From: Streptomyces sp. NRRL F-5123
GTDB lineage: Bacteria; Actinomycetota; Actinomycetes; Streptomycetales; Streptomycetaceae
DNA: 49,210 bases
Assembly (NCBI RefSeq): GCF_000721495.1
Contig: NZ_JOHY01000064.1
Span: forward strand, 1-49,210
Reading direction: 5' to 3'
The notes beneath the pieces are model-generated. The model saw only the letters and a list, made by a program, of their open reading frames with translations, was not told the DNA's origin and made no database searches. Numbering within the stretch: position 1 is the first letter of the stretch; each line of letters begins with the position of its first letter. Positions 31,650 through 40,401 of the stretch are shown here, piece by piece. The position numbers and the translations under genes were made by a program.

Positions 31650-34403
31650 TCAGTCGTCGTTCTCCGTGGAGGGGATGAACGCGCCGGGGACGTCGTCCGG
31701 GGCGAAGATCCTGCTCTCGCCCGGGTACGGCTTCTTCCAGTCGTGCGTCTGGTACCACGTGAAGTGGTTCATCTGCGCGGGGTTGGCGTAGTCCGGGACG
31801 GCGGACGGGCCGGTCAGCCGCTGCTTGGACTTCCAGCTGTCCCACTTCGCGGCCGTGGCCTTCTCGGCGGCCGGGACGACGGCGGACGGCGCGGGCGCCG
31901 CGGCCGGGTCCTGGGCAGCCGGGGTGTCCACACCGCAGGAGGGCGGGGTGGCGAGACCGGCGGTCAGCGAGGTGCGGTTGGCCAGCGCGGTGAACGGCGT
32001 GTAGTCCGGCTCCGAGGTGAAGGCGGCGGTCATCGGGGTGGCCGCGGTGTCCTTCTGGTTCATCGGCTGGACGCCGAGGATCTGCTCGATCGTGCGGATC
32101 ATGGTGATCTGCGAGTAGTAGTGGCTGTCGACCGCGCCGTGCTGCGCCCACGGGCTGATGATCTGGATCGGGGCGCGGTGGCCGTCGACGTGGTCGAGAC
32201 CGGCCTGGGAGTCGTCCTCGACGACGAAGATCGCCGAGTTCTTCCAGTACTTGCTGTGCGAGATGGTGTCGACCATCCGGCCGACCGCCAGGTCGTTGTC
32301 CGCGACCTGCGCGGCGGCGTTCGCCGGACCGCCGGTGTGGTCGCTGGACAGCCAGAACATGTTCAGGTTCGCCGGGCCGTTCTTGGCGAAGTCCTGCTCC
32401 CACAGCTGCTCGCGGTAGATGTCCGGCACCGAGGTGTCGAACTTCGGGAAGCCGTGCACCGACACGTCGTTGAGCGACGGGATCGGCGACGACGAGTCCA
32501 GCGGGTACTGCGTGGGCGCGCCCGTGGCGTCCATCGACTTGGCGTCGCAGTACAGGTTCTGCCAGGTGGCCGCGGCCGGCTTGGTCAGGAACTGCTGGAA
32601 CTCGCCGAAATCGCGGACGGTGTTGCCGGCGGCCTGCGCCCCGGTCCACAGGAAACCGCTCTTCTGGTGGCCGAGGGCGTCGTCCTCGGTGTCGTAGCTG
32701 CGCAGGTACTCGCCGGCGGAGGACTCGGTGTACTCCGGGTTGTCGGCCTGCATCAGCCAGTTGTGGCCCTCGGCGGAGTTCGTGCCGATGTCGTAGGTGT
32801 TGTCGTACAGGCCGAACTGCTGGGTGAGGGCGTGCTGGTTGGGCGTGACGTTCTCGCCGAACTCCGCGAGCGCCGGGTCGCCGTTGCCCTCCGGGATGTC
32901 ACCGAAGAGCTGGTCGTACGTCCGGTTCTCCTTGACGATCAGGAAGACGTGCTGGATCGTCGACGGGTCGCCGAGGCGGGCCGGGACGGGCACGGCCTTC
33001 TTGCCCTTGTGGTTGCCCGGGGCGTCCTTGACGTTGTCCCCGGTCCAGCCGTTCTGCCGGAAGACCTTGGACGTCTCGGACCGGATCACCTTGTCGGCGG
33101 GGAGCGTGAAGGTGGTCAGGCTGGAGGTGGTGTCGTGGGTGGCGTGGCCGGCCGCGGTGGTGGGGCGGCGGGCGTCGATGCCACGGGTGTTGGACACCAC
33201 GATCTTGTTGCCGACGGTCGCGATCTCGGCCGGGAAGTAGTCCGTCGGCAGCAGGCCGACGTAGCTGACCGGCTCCTGCGCGGAGCTGAAGCGGTAGACG
33301 GCGACCGCGTTCGCGCGGCCCAGCGTCACCAGCAGGTGGCCGTCGTCCGTCAGCGTCACCGCGTCCGGCTCGTAGCCTACGGTGGCCTGCGGCCACGGCT
33401 GGGTGGCGATGGTCTGCACGACCTTGCCGCGCCCGGTGTCGATGACCGACACGCTGTTGGTCGCGGTGTTGGTGACGAACAGCGTCCGGCCGTGGGCGTA
33501 GAGCGCCGTCGGGTGCAGGCCGACGTCGATGCTGCCGACGGCGGCGGCCGGGTCCGCCACGTCGATGACGCTGACGGTGCCGGTCGTGGTGGCGCCGGTC
33601 ACCGGGTTCGCCGGGACCTGCGTGCCGTACGAGTTGATGGTGCTCTCGCCGGGCTCGGCGGTGCGGCCGCCCTCGTTGCTCACGTAGAGCTTGCCGCCGA
33701 CGAGGGCCAGGCCGCGCGGCGCGTTGCCGGTGGCCCAGCTCCGGGTGATCGCGCCGGTCGCGGCGTCGATGGCGACGACGCGGTTCTGGCCGTTGACCGC
33801 CGAGTAGACGGTGGAGCCGTCCGCGGAGAAGACCGCGGCCGCGGCCAGCGCGTGCTTGCTGCCGTCCGCCGGGATCGCGACGGTGACCGGGTTCGCCAGC
33901 GTGCCGTCGGCGTTCACCGTGAACCTGGTGTAGCCGTCGGTCTGGCCGAGCCACAGCTGCTTGCCGTCGGGCGAGTACGCCGGGCCCTCCTGCCCGATGT
34001 CGTTGCCCTTGATCCGCAGGTTCGCGGACGCGGAGTTGCCGACGATCTGCTGGACCTTGTTGCCCTTGAGGTCCACGATCGCGAGCGCCGCGCCGCCGTC
34101 GGTGACCGACGCGGCCATGTGGGTGCCGTCCGGGCTGACCGTGGACGACATGATCTTGCCGTTGTTGATGACGAGGCGGTCGCCGTAGGGGGCCAGGTAC
34201 TGGTCACTGGAGATGACCGTGCCGTCCTTGGTGTCCTGCCCGACCTGCTGGGTGCCGAACCCGTTGGTCGTGGCGAACGCCGTTCCCGTGGCCGCCACTG
34301 CGAGTGCGGTGACTCCCGCCGTTACCAGGGGCACGCGGTGGCCGACGCGTTTCGAGAGGAATCCCGCCCTCTCGGCACGCCGACGATTGCGTGTTACCTG
34401 CAT
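31650..34403 (-). CDS. Secreted YncE-like beta-propeller / phosphoesterase (alkaline phosphatase superfamily) protein
   Basis: 917 residues with two joined domains. A twin-basic signal sequence (RNRRR, then VTAGVTALAVAATGTAFA) exports it. Residues about 60-460 form a YncE-type beta-propeller with repeats such as VSVIDVADPAAAVGSIDVG and NSVSVIDTGRGKVVQTIATQ. Residues about 480-800 are a phosphoesterase domain of the phospholipase C/acid phosphatase superfamily: HVFLIVKENRTYDQLFGD (metal-binding entry), GTNSAEGHNWLMQAD, and VEDDSQAGLDHVDGHRAP with the late Asp/His ligands. The substrate is unknown; phosphate release outside the cell is likely. ATG 34403 follows AAAGGGA and is 11 bases after the permease stop, so it is the third gene of the ABC operon. 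Confidence 0.87.
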   Translation of the reverse strand: MQVTRNRRRAERAGFLSKRVGHRVPLVTAGVTALAVAATGTAFATTNGFGTQQVGQDTKDGTVISSDQYLAPYGDRLVINNGKIMSSTVSPDGTHMAASVTDGGAALAIVDLKGNKVQQIVGNSASANLRIKGNDIGQEGPAYSPDGKQLWLGQTDGYTRFTVNADGTLANPVTVAIPADGSKHALAAAAVFSADGSTVYSAVNGQNRVVAIDAATGAITRSWATGNAPRGLALVGGKLYVSNEGGRTAEPGESTINSYGTQVPANPVTGATTTGTVSVIDVADPAAAVGSIDVGLHPTALYAHGRTLFVTNTATNSVSVIDTGRGKVVQTIATQPWPQATVGYEPDAVTLTDDGHLLVTLGRANAVAVYRFSSAQEPVSYVGLLPTDYFPAEIATVGNKIVVSNTRGIDARRPTTAAGHATHDTTSSLTTFTLPADKVIRSETSKVFRQNGWTGDNVKDAPGNHKGKKAVPVPARLGDPSTIQHVFLIVKENRTYDQLFGDIPEGNGDPALAEFGENVTPNQHALTQQFGLYDNTYDIGTNSAEGHNWLMQADNPEYTESSAGEYLRSYDTEDDALGHQKSGFLWTGAQAAGNTVRDFGEFQQFLTKPAAATWQNLYCDAKSMDATGAPTQYPLDSSSPIPSLNDVSVHGFPKFDTSVPDIYREQLWEQDFAKNGPANLNMFWLSSDHTGGPANAAAQVADNDLAVGRMVDTISHSKYWKNSAIFVVEDDSQAGLDHVDGHRAPIQIISPWAQHGAVDSHYYSQITMIRTIEQILGVQPMNQKDTAATPMTAAFTSEPDYTPFTALANRTSLTAGLATPPSCGVDTPAAQDPAAAPAPSAVVPAAEKATAAKWDSWKSKQRLTGPSAVPDYANPAQMNHFTWYQTHDWKKPYPGESRIFAPDDVPGAFIPSTENDD

Positions 34404-34414
34404 GGTTTTCCCTT

Positions 34415-35770
34415 TCAGGAGGTGTGGAGCAGCTCGACGTTGCCGTCGAACTGCCAGAGCGGGTTCGGTGCGTCCCCTTGCGGGGTGCGCACCAGGAAGT
34501 AGCCGTTCACTTCCTTCGGTCCGTCGCCGTCGGCGACGTACCGCCCGTCCGCGGTGACGTCGAGCTGGTAGATGGCCTGACCAGGTGCTTCGACGCCAGG
34601 GAGGTGCCAGGTCACGACGCAGCGCCAGTCGTTGCCCGGGCCGTTGGCCGAGACCTGCCCGCCGCCGCGGTTGCAGGCCGCGGAGACCCGCAGCTGCGCT
34701 TCCGTGACGGCGGGCCGGTTCAGCTCGGAGGTCTGGATGCGGTAGAGGTGGGCGAAGGCGGTCGCGACCGAGCGCTGGATCTTGTGCTGGTCGATGCCCG
34801 AGCCCGTGGCGGGGGTGGCCGCGGCGACGGCCCCGACCGTGACGCCGCACAGCACCGCGAGCGGGACGAGCCCGCCGGTGACGGTGCGCCGCCCGGAGGC
34901 GTCGTCGGTGGAGTTGGTGAAGTCGCGGCGCAGGAAGAGCCGGTAGGCCAGCAGGGTGCCGGCGACCGCCCAGGCCAGCGACACCGCGACGCCGACGAGC
35001 AGCGGGGTGAGCTGGCCCGGACTGGTGAACAGGCCGTTCCAGGAGATGAACGCGTAGCCGGGCAGTGCGAGGCGCACCGCGACCGGCAGCGGCAGCATCT
35101 GCGCGAGCTGCATCGCGAGCGCGACCAGCGCGGGCAGCAGCAAGCCCATCGGGGAGCGGCCGAGCCCGATCGAGCCGAGCAGGCCGATCGCGGCGAGCGC
35201 CAGGGTCGGGGCGAGCACGCACGCCCAGGCGAGCAGGACGTGCCCGGCCGCGTCGGAGGGCGCGAGCAGATGCCCGTCGAGGCCGACGAGGGCGTGGTTG
35301 CCCTCGGCGATCAGGCCGCCGGCGACGCTGGAGGCGCACAGCCCGGCGAGCATCAGCACGATGACGGTCAGGCTGCCGAGCACCTTGGCGACGAAGATCC
35401 GCCGCGGCGAGCGCACCGCGACCAGCAGGTGCCGCCAGGTGCCGAGCCGGTCCTCGGACGCGAAGACGTCACCGGCGACGACCGAGGTGAGCAGCGGCAG
35501 CGCCCAGGTGCCGGAGAAGCCGAGGACGACGAGCGACCCGGCCCAGCCGGTGGCGTGCATCCAGCGGCCGAACAGGGTGTCGGTGGGCAGCGTGCTCTGT
35601 CGGCCCACCGCGACGACGAAGAGCGCGGGAGCGATCCAGCAGGCCAGCACCAGCAGCCGGACGCGCCACTGGGAGACCAGCTTGACCAGCTCGAAGCGGT
35701 AGCCGCGGGCGACCGGGACGCGGGCGCCGGCGGACGGCTGCTGCTCCCGGACGGGGGCGGTCGCGGTCAT
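34415..35770 (-). CDS. ABC-2-type permease with extracytoplasmic C-terminal domain
   Basis: 451 residues. About seven hydrophobic segments cover residues 35-335: FELVKLVSQWRVRLLVLACW, then LLTSVVAGDVFASEDRLGTWRHLL, the amphipathic ABC-2 loop, and several later helices. The final 110-120 residues are soluble and would lie outside: SELNRPAVTEAQLRVSAAC, NDWRCVVTWHLPG, YQLDVTADGRYVADGDGP. They contain two Cys and look like a small beta domain, not a usual part of ABC-2 permeases. The ATG overlaps the ATPase stop (ATGA). The domain may present or capture the transported or sensed molecule for the secreted phosphatase encoded next. Confidence 0.82.
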   Translation of the reverse strand: MTATAPVREQQPSAGARVPVARGYRFELVKLVSQWRVRLLVLACWIAPALFVVAVGRQSTLPTDTLFGRWMHATGWAGSLVVLGFSGTWALPLLTSVVAGDVFASEDRLGTWRHLLVAVRSPRRIFVAKVLGSLTVIVLMLAGLCASSVAGGLIAEGNHALVGLDGHLLAPSDAAGHVLLAWACVLAPTLALAAIGLLGSIGLGRSPMGLLLPALVALAMQLAQMLPLPVAVRLALPGYAFISWNGLFTSPGQLTPLLVGVAVSLAWAVAGTLLAYRLFLRRDFTNSTDDASGRRTVTGGLVPLAVLCGVTVGAVAAATPATGSGIDQHKIQRSVATAFAHLYRIQTSELNRPAVTEAQLRVSAACNRGGGQVSANGPGNDWRCVVTWHLPGVEAPGQAIYQLDVTADGRYVADGDGPKEVNGYFLVRTPQGDAPNPLWQFDGNVELLHTS

Positions 35771-36735
35771 CGGGCGGCCTCCTTCTCCTGCTGGGTGCCC
35801 CGCGGGTCCTCCGGCGACTCGGTGAGCGCCAGGAAGGCCGCCTCCAGGGGCGAGACGACGGGGGCGAGCTCGCGTACGGCGATGCCCGCGGACACCACCT
35901 GGGCGACCAGCTCGTCCAGGGCCGGGACCGGCGCGCGGACGACCAGCGCCTCGGCGCCCCGCCACTCCACCGACTCCTCGACGACGCGGATCCCGGCGAC
36001 GGCCGCGGCGGCCTCCCGGGCGGCCGCGGCGTCGGAGGTGAGCAGCCGGTAGTCCAGCTCGCGGTTCTCGGCGGCGAGCTTGCTCATCGGGCCGGTGAAG
36101 ACGACCCGGCCGGTGGCGAGGATGGTGACCTCGGAGCACAGCGCCTCCAGGTCGTCCATCCGGTGGCTGGAGACGACGACGCTGGTGCCGGTCTCCGCGA
36201 GCCGGGTCAGGACGCCGTGCACGTGCTTCTTGCCCGCCGGGTCGAGGCCGTTGGACGGCTCGTCGAGGACCAGCAGCCGGGGCTGGGTGAGCAGGGCGGC
36301 GGCGAGCCCGAGGCGCTGCCGCATGCCGAGGGAGAAGCCGCGCACCCGGTCGTCGGCGACGTCGGTGAGGCCGACCTGGGCGAGCGCGTCGCCGATCGCA
36401 GAGCCGCCGGTACCGGTGCCGCGCAGCGCGGCGAGGGCAGCGAGGTTCTGCCGGGCGGTGAGCGAGGGGTAGAGGCCGGGGCCGTCGACGAATCCGGCGA
36501 CGCCGTCGGGGGCGGCCGACCCCCGCCCGACGGGGGTGCGCAGGATCTCCAGCCGGCCGCTGTCGGCGACGGACAGCCCCAGCAGGAGGCCGAGCAGCGT
36601 CGTCTTGCCGGCTCCGTTCGGTCCCACCAGGCCGTGGATCTGCCCCTGCGCCACGTCCAGGTCGACGCCGTCGAGCGCGACGACCTCCCCGAAGCACTTG
36701 GTGATCCCGCGGGCCCGGACTGCGGTTGCGTCCAT
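35767..36735 (-). CDS. ABC transporter ATP-binding protein (ABC-2 export type)
   Basis: 322-residue ATPase. Walker A GPNGAGKTT is at 38-46, the signature FSLGMRQRLGLAAAL near 134-148 (the SLGMRQR form common in drug and lantibiotic export ATPases), Walker B LLVLDEPSNGLDP, and the switch His in VVVSSHRMDDLEALC. The last 90 residues form the usual accessory domain of CcmA/NatA-like ATPases. ATG 36735 has GGAAGGAAGGG upstream. It is the first gene of a three-gene operon with the permease and the secreted YncE-phosphatase. Confidence 0.92.
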   Translation of the reverse strand: MDATAVRARGITKCFGEVVALDGVDLDVAQGQIHGLVGPNGAGKTTLLGLLLGLSVADSGRLEILRTPVGRGSAAPDGVAGFVDGPGLYPSLTARQNLAALAALRGTGTGGSAIGDALAQVGLTDVADDRVRGFSLGMRQRLGLAAALLTQPRLLVLDEPSNGLDPAGKKHVHGVLTRLAETGTSVVVSSHRMDDLEALCSEVTILATGRVVFTGPMSKLAAENRELDYRLLTSDAAAAREAAAAVAGIRVVEESVEWRGAEALVVRAPVPALDELVAQVVSAGIAVRELAPVVSPLEAAFLALTESPEDPRGTQQEKEAAR

Positions 36736-37002
36736 GAGTCCCTTCCTTCCGAAGCCTCAAGGGACCCTAGGGAGGCAAGAAGAACACCTGCACCGGCCGG
36801 AAGCTGAACGCTTGTGGAACGCGGGGTGACGTTGTGCCATTGCACTCACACCCGGGTCCAATTCCGTTGCAGGTCAGGGACTTGACGTGACGTACCCGGA
36901 ATATGGCGCTCCGGTGCGGGCGTGCGCGGCTCCTGGGCAGCTCGCGCCCGGGGCCGTACGGCTCACGCCCGGGGCGCGGCCGTTACGGCGCCACGCGCGG
37001 GA
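36736..37002. other. Intergenic region upstream of the ABC operon
   Basis: It must hold the minus-strand operon promoter; TAGGGT read on the minus strand near 36766-36771 is a possible -10. The part near 36940-36990 contains repeated CGCCCGGGGC segments that may end the S26 peptidase transcript. No gene. Confidence 0.35.
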
Positions 37003-37755
37003 TCAGCCGCGCGGCTGCGGCGGGGCGGCGGGCAGCAGGGCGCGGCGGCGCTTGGCGCGCGTGGCGTTGAGGGCGAGGCCGACGAGGCCCGCCACGCCCG
37101 CCGCCAGGCCCGCGAGCGCGATGGCGCCGTGCCGCCGCGGGTGCGAGGCCCCCTTGACGGCGACCCCCTCGACGCGCGAGCCGGCGACCAGCCCGCGGAA
37201 GCGGGAGTCGGCGGAGTCGTTGCGGTTGTCGCCCATCACGAACAGCTTGCCGGCCGGGACGTCGAGGTCCGCCGCGCGGCCGGGGGCGAGGGGGTCAGGG
37301 CCCAGGTAAGGCTCCTCCAGGGCCTTGCCGTTGAGCGTCACCGTGCCGTCCGCCGAGACGGCGAGGTGGTCGCCGCCGCGGGCGATCAGCCGCGCCATGT
37401 GCGGTACGCCGGGGGAACCCCAGTCCGCGCCGTCGAAGAGGATGACGTCGCCGTCGCGCACCGTCGAGCCGTCTGCCCGGTCGAACTCCACCGTGCTGCC
37501 CGCCGGGTAGGTCGGGGCCATCGACACGCCGCTCTGCCGCAGCACGCGGTGGCCGGAGTCCTGCGTCCCGAACAGGGCGAAGCCCACCGCCGAGGTACCC
37601 GCCCCGGCGATCAGCAGCGCGACCCACACCGCGAGCATGCGCCGACTGCCGCGGGTGCGCACGAGGCGCGCGGGGTACGGCTGCCAGGTGCCGCCCTGCC
37701 CCTGGTACGGGGCGGCGGGCCGCGGCCCGGTCGGCGTCGGCCCGGTCCCGGTCAT
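37003..37755 (-). CDS. S26-family signal peptidase, catalytic lysine apparently absent
   Basis: 250 residues, membrane-anchored at both ends (helices about 41-62 and 205-225). The serine motif SGVSMAPTYPAGS has nucleophile Ser78. Box E VMGDNRNDSADSRFRG and the VNGKALEEPYL-type strand are intact. In box D the usual K-R-V-x-G-L-P-G-D reads MARLIARGGD, so the general-base lysine is Ala121. His119 lies two residues before, and Ser/His dyads are known in ER-type signal peptidases, but the alignment is not exact. ATG 37755 is used. It follows an LAETG surface-protein gene on the same strand, with a hairpin between, and may process that protein or be a pseudoenzyme. Confidence 0.82.
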   Translation of the reverse strand: MTGTGPTPTGPRPAAPYQGQGGTWQPYPARLVRTRGSRRMLAVWVALLIAGAGTSAVGFALFGTQDSGHRVLRQSGVSMAPTYPAGSTVEFDRADGSTVRDGDVILFDGADWGSPGVPHMARLIARGGDHLAVSADGTVTLNGKALEEPYLGPDPLAPGRAADLDVPAGKLFVMGDNRNDSADSRFRGLVAGSRVEGVAVKGASHPRRHGAIALAGLAAGVAGLVGLALNATRAKRRRALLPAAPPQPRG

Positions 37756-37812
37756 GGCTCGTACCTCTCCTCGAAGACGTGGGGCGTCGCGGTGTGCGGC
37801 GAAGAACACGCA

Positions 37813-37853
37813 CGCAGCGGTGCTCCCCCCGGGCCGGGGCGAGCACCGCTGCG
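37813..37853 (-). terminator. Hairpin between the LAETG gene and the S26 peptidase gene
   Basis: Arms CGCAGCGGTGCTC and its complement (13 bp) enclose an inner CCCC/GGGG stem. It lies 34 bases past the LAETG-gene stop. It may only partly stop transcription into the peptidase gene. Confidence 0.65.
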
Positions 37854-37886
37854 GCGGTGGTGCTGGTGCGCGGAAGCGCGGGCGGT

Positions 37887-38630
37887 TCAGTGCCGGCGGC
37901 CGGCCTGGCGGCGGAAGAGCACCGCGGCGCCGACGGCCAGCAGGACCGCGGCGAGGGCCGACAGGCCGATGACGGACGCGCCGGTCTCGGCGAGGCTGCC
38001 GGAGTCGCTCTTGGTGTCGCTGGTCGGCGAGGCGGTCGCGCCGGGCGTGCCGGTGGTCGCACCGGTCGTCGTCTCGCCGGTGGTGCCGCCGGTGGTGGTC
38101 GCACCGGTGGTGCCACCGGTGGTGGTCTGGCCGGTGGTGCCGCCGTTGGTGGTCTGGCCGGTGGTGGTCTCGCCGGTGGTGCCGCCGGTGGTCGTCGCAC
38201 CGGTCGTACCGCCGGTCGTCGAGCCGGAGTCGTTCTTGCACTCGACCCAGAAGACCTTCTGCTTGGCCTGACCGTGCTCGCCGTCGAAGTTCCAGAGCAG
38301 CTTGTAGTGGCCGTCCGGCAGGGTCATGTCGTCGGTGCGGCCGTGGCCGGACGCGTCGGCGGTCAGGGTGCCGGTCGCCTCGACCTTGTCCTTGCCGGTC
38401 GGCGGCTGGTCGACGATCTGCCAGGACGCCTTCTGGCCGCCGTCGAACTTGAAGGCGTCCAGGTAGAACGTGCAGACGTGCGGGTTGTTGCTCATGACCT
38501 CGTCGCCGGTCTTGGCGTCGTGGATCTTGACGGTGCCGTTGTCCCCGGGCGCCGCGAGAGCGGCGGGGGCGAACACCACGGTCGCCGCGGCGGCGGCAAC
38601 CGCGACAGCGACCGAAGGGAGGGCGCGCAT
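37887..38630 (-). CDS. LAETG-anchored cell-wall protein (sortase E substrate type)
   Basis: 247 residues. The signal peptide is VAVAVAAAAATVVFAPAALA. A beta-rich domain of about 110 residues with two Cys (PHVCTF, WVECKN) follows. Then comes a stalk of about 70 residues made of repeated TTGGTTGATTTGG and TTGETTTGQTT units. The sorting signal is LAETG at 213-217, a hydrophobic helix, and the tail FRRQAGRRH. LAxTG is the motif used by streptomycete class E sortases. The head domain resembles those of other streptomycete LAxTG proteins of unknown role. ATG 38630 is used. The stalk DNA is itself a trinucleotide-rich repeat (about 38040-38220). Confidence 0.85.
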   Translation of the reverse strand: MRALPSVAVAVAAAAATVVFAPAALAAPGDNGTVKIHDAKTGDEVMSNNPHVCTFYLDAFKFDGGQKASWQIVDQPPTGKDKVEATGTLTADASGHGRTDDMTLPDGHYKLLWNFDGEHGQAKQKVFWVECKNDSGSTTGGTTGATTTGGTTGETTTGQTTNGGTTGQTTTGGTTGATTTGGTTGETTTGATTGTPGATASPTSDTKSDSGSLAETGASVIGLSALAAVLLAVGAAVLFRRQAGRRH

Positions 38631-38768
38631 AGGGCCTACCAACCTGAAGGGATCGAAACAGGATTGCGGGGGGAGAGCACACACATTCGGGTCAACGTTG
38701 CCCGCGCGTCAAGTCGCCGTACATATCGGTCGCGCATCTCCCCCGGGCACATTCCGCCCGTACCCGGA

Positions 38769-40034
38769 TCAGGCCACGGGCACCCCCTGCGTCACACGGA
38801 CCGGGAAGGTGCCGTGGCCGCGCAGCACGACGCGGTCGCGGCGGGTCGGCGGGGTGTCGGCCGGGGCGAGGTGCGGGAAGCGGGCCAGCAGGAGGGGGAA
38901 GGCGACGGCGGCCTCCAGCCGGGCCAGGCCGTTGCCGATGCAGACGTGCGCACCGGCGCCGAAGCTCAGCGGGCGGCTCGCGGTGCGGGTCGGGTCGAAG
39001 CGCTCGGGGTCGGGGTAGCGGGCGGGGTCGCGGTTGGCGGCGCCGACCAGCAGCACGAGCTGGGCGCCGCGCGGCAGCGGCACGCCCGCCAGCTCCTGGC
39101 CGTCCGCGTGCACGATGCGGCTGGTGAGCTGGACGGGCGACTCGTAGCGCAGCACCTCCTCGACGAAGGGCCCGACCTCGATCCGCCCGGCGCGCAGGCC
39201 GGCGGCGGCCTCGGGGTGGTCGAACAGCAGCCGCAGGCCGTTGCCGAGCAGGTCGGTGGTCGTCTCGAAGCCGGCGACGAGCAGCAGGGTGAGGTTGGCC
39301 AGCAGCTCGCCCTCGGACAGCCGTCCGTCACCGGCGTCGCGCGCGGCGAGCAGTGCGCCGACCAGGTCCTCCGACTCCCGCGGGTGCGCCCGGCGTTCGG
39401 CGACCAGGTCGCCGAAGTAGCCGGCGAGCCGGACGGCCGCGGCGTCTGCGGGGAGCAGCATCGCGGGGTCGGCGACGAACTCCAGCGCGATCGTCAGGTC
39501 GGCGGCGAGGGTACGGAAGAGGTGCCGGTCGGCCGCGGGCACGCCGAGCATCTCGCAGATGACGGTGAGCGGCAGCGGCGAGGCGAACGCGGTCATGAAG
39601 TCGACCGGCGCGCCGTCCGCGCCCGACTCGGCGAGGGAGTCGAGGAGTTCGCCGACGACCTCCGCGACCATCGGCTCGTAGGCGGCGATGCGGCGCGGGG
39701 TGAAGACGGAGTTCATGAGCGCGCGCATGCGGGTGTGCTCGGGCGGGTCGTTCTCCAGCACCGAGCGGGCCAGCAGGCCGATCGCATCGTGCGCGTCGCG
39801 GTCCTCGGGGGAGGCCTGCGCGCCGGTGACGCCGAAGGCGGGATTGCGCAACGCCCGGTTGACGGCGTCGTAGCCGGTGACGAGGTAGAGGCCGCCGCCG
39901 ACGTCGAGGACCGGGCCCATCTCCAGAGCACGGGCGTAGAGCGGGTAGGGGTCCTCCCGGCCGCCGGGGGCGAGCATCTCCAGGGCGAGGGCCGCCGGGT
40001 CGGGGGTCTGCGCCTGCTGCGGGGCGGCGGTCAT
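38769..40034 (-). CDS. Cytochrome P450 (bacterial class I, CYP107-like)
   Basis: 421-residue haem monooxygenase, soluble, needing ferredoxin and a reductase not encoded nearby. The oxygen-binding I-helix motif AGFETT is at 254-259, ExxR at Glu293-Arg296 (EEVLRYESPVQ), and the haem loop FGAGAHVCIGNGLARLEA at 358-375 with Cys365. Together with the ENDPPEHTRMR C-helix this fits typical streptomycete CYP107/105-type enzymes. The substrate is unknown; no biosynthetic partner genes are present. ATG 40034 has GAGGAGCG upstream. It is divergent from the chitinase gene, sharing a 367-bp upstream region. Confidence 0.92.
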   Translation of the reverse strand: MTAAPQQAQTPDPAALALEMLAPGGREDPYPLYARALEMGPVLDVGGGLYLVTGYDAVNRALRNPAFGVTGAQASPEDRDAHDAIGLLARSVLENDPPEHTRMRALMNSVFTPRRIAAYEPMVAEVVGELLDSLAESGADGAPVDFMTAFASPLPLTVICEMLGVPAADRHLFRTLAADLTIALEFVADPAMLLPADAAAVRLAGYFGDLVAERRAHPRESEDLVGALLAARDAGDGRLSEGELLANLTLLLVAGFETTTDLLGNGLRLLFDHPEAAAGLRAGRIEVGPFVEEVLRYESPVQLTSRIVHADGQELAGVPLPRGAQLVLLVGAANRDPARYPDPERFDPTRTASRPLSFGAGAHVCIGNGLARLEAAVAFPLLLARFPHLAPADTPPTRRDRVVLRGHGTFPVRVTQGVPVA

Positions 40035-40248
40035 CGGCGGTCGCTCCTCGACATCCGTACGGCATACGGGACATGACACGAAAGAACCTGCGGGGACGAG
40101 TATCCCGAACGAGAGGTGTACCGCACAACCGTGACGGCGGAATCCACGTGCGAGACATTGTGTCGCCCTTAAAACATTCCGACCCTCTCCGCCCCGCCCC
40201 CCTGCCCGCAACCCACCGCCGGTCAAGTAAGGGTAAATTCCGGCGAGT

Positions 40249-40319
40249 TGGTCTAGTCCTCTGCGGCGCGATGACCCGCGCGAAGCCGTCACCCGGCAGT
40301 CAATTGGTCCAGTCCAATT
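40249..40319 (+). promoter_or_regulatory. Chitinase-promoter boxes (DasR-like)
   Basis: TGGTCTAGTCCT (40249-40260) and TGGTCCAGTCCA (40305-40316). The second is inside AATTGGTCCAGTCCAATT (40302-40319), whose six-base arms are exact complements. These resemble the direct repeats and DasR elements upstream of streptomycete chitinase genes. They lie 83-153 bases before the chitinase start. Confidence 0.65.
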
Positions 40320-40401
40320 TTCGTCCGGCGCATTGCCGTAGCCGCTGATCTCGGCTGTCCTGGTGAGGCCGCCCTCGCGCCCCCACATCCCGAGGAGAGC
40401 C

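Noticed and set aside
31260..34502. Very long open frame on the plus strand opposite the YncE-phosphatase gene
   Set aside because: Composition is the Gly/Val/Arg-rich pattern typical of antisense frames in GC-rich DNA; the minus-strand protein has clear domains, signal peptide and ribosome site.
34415..36760. Apparent single 781-residue fusion of ATPase region and permease
   Set aside because: The upstream part is an out-of-frame reading of the ATPase gene; the real genes overlap by ATGA with separate starts.
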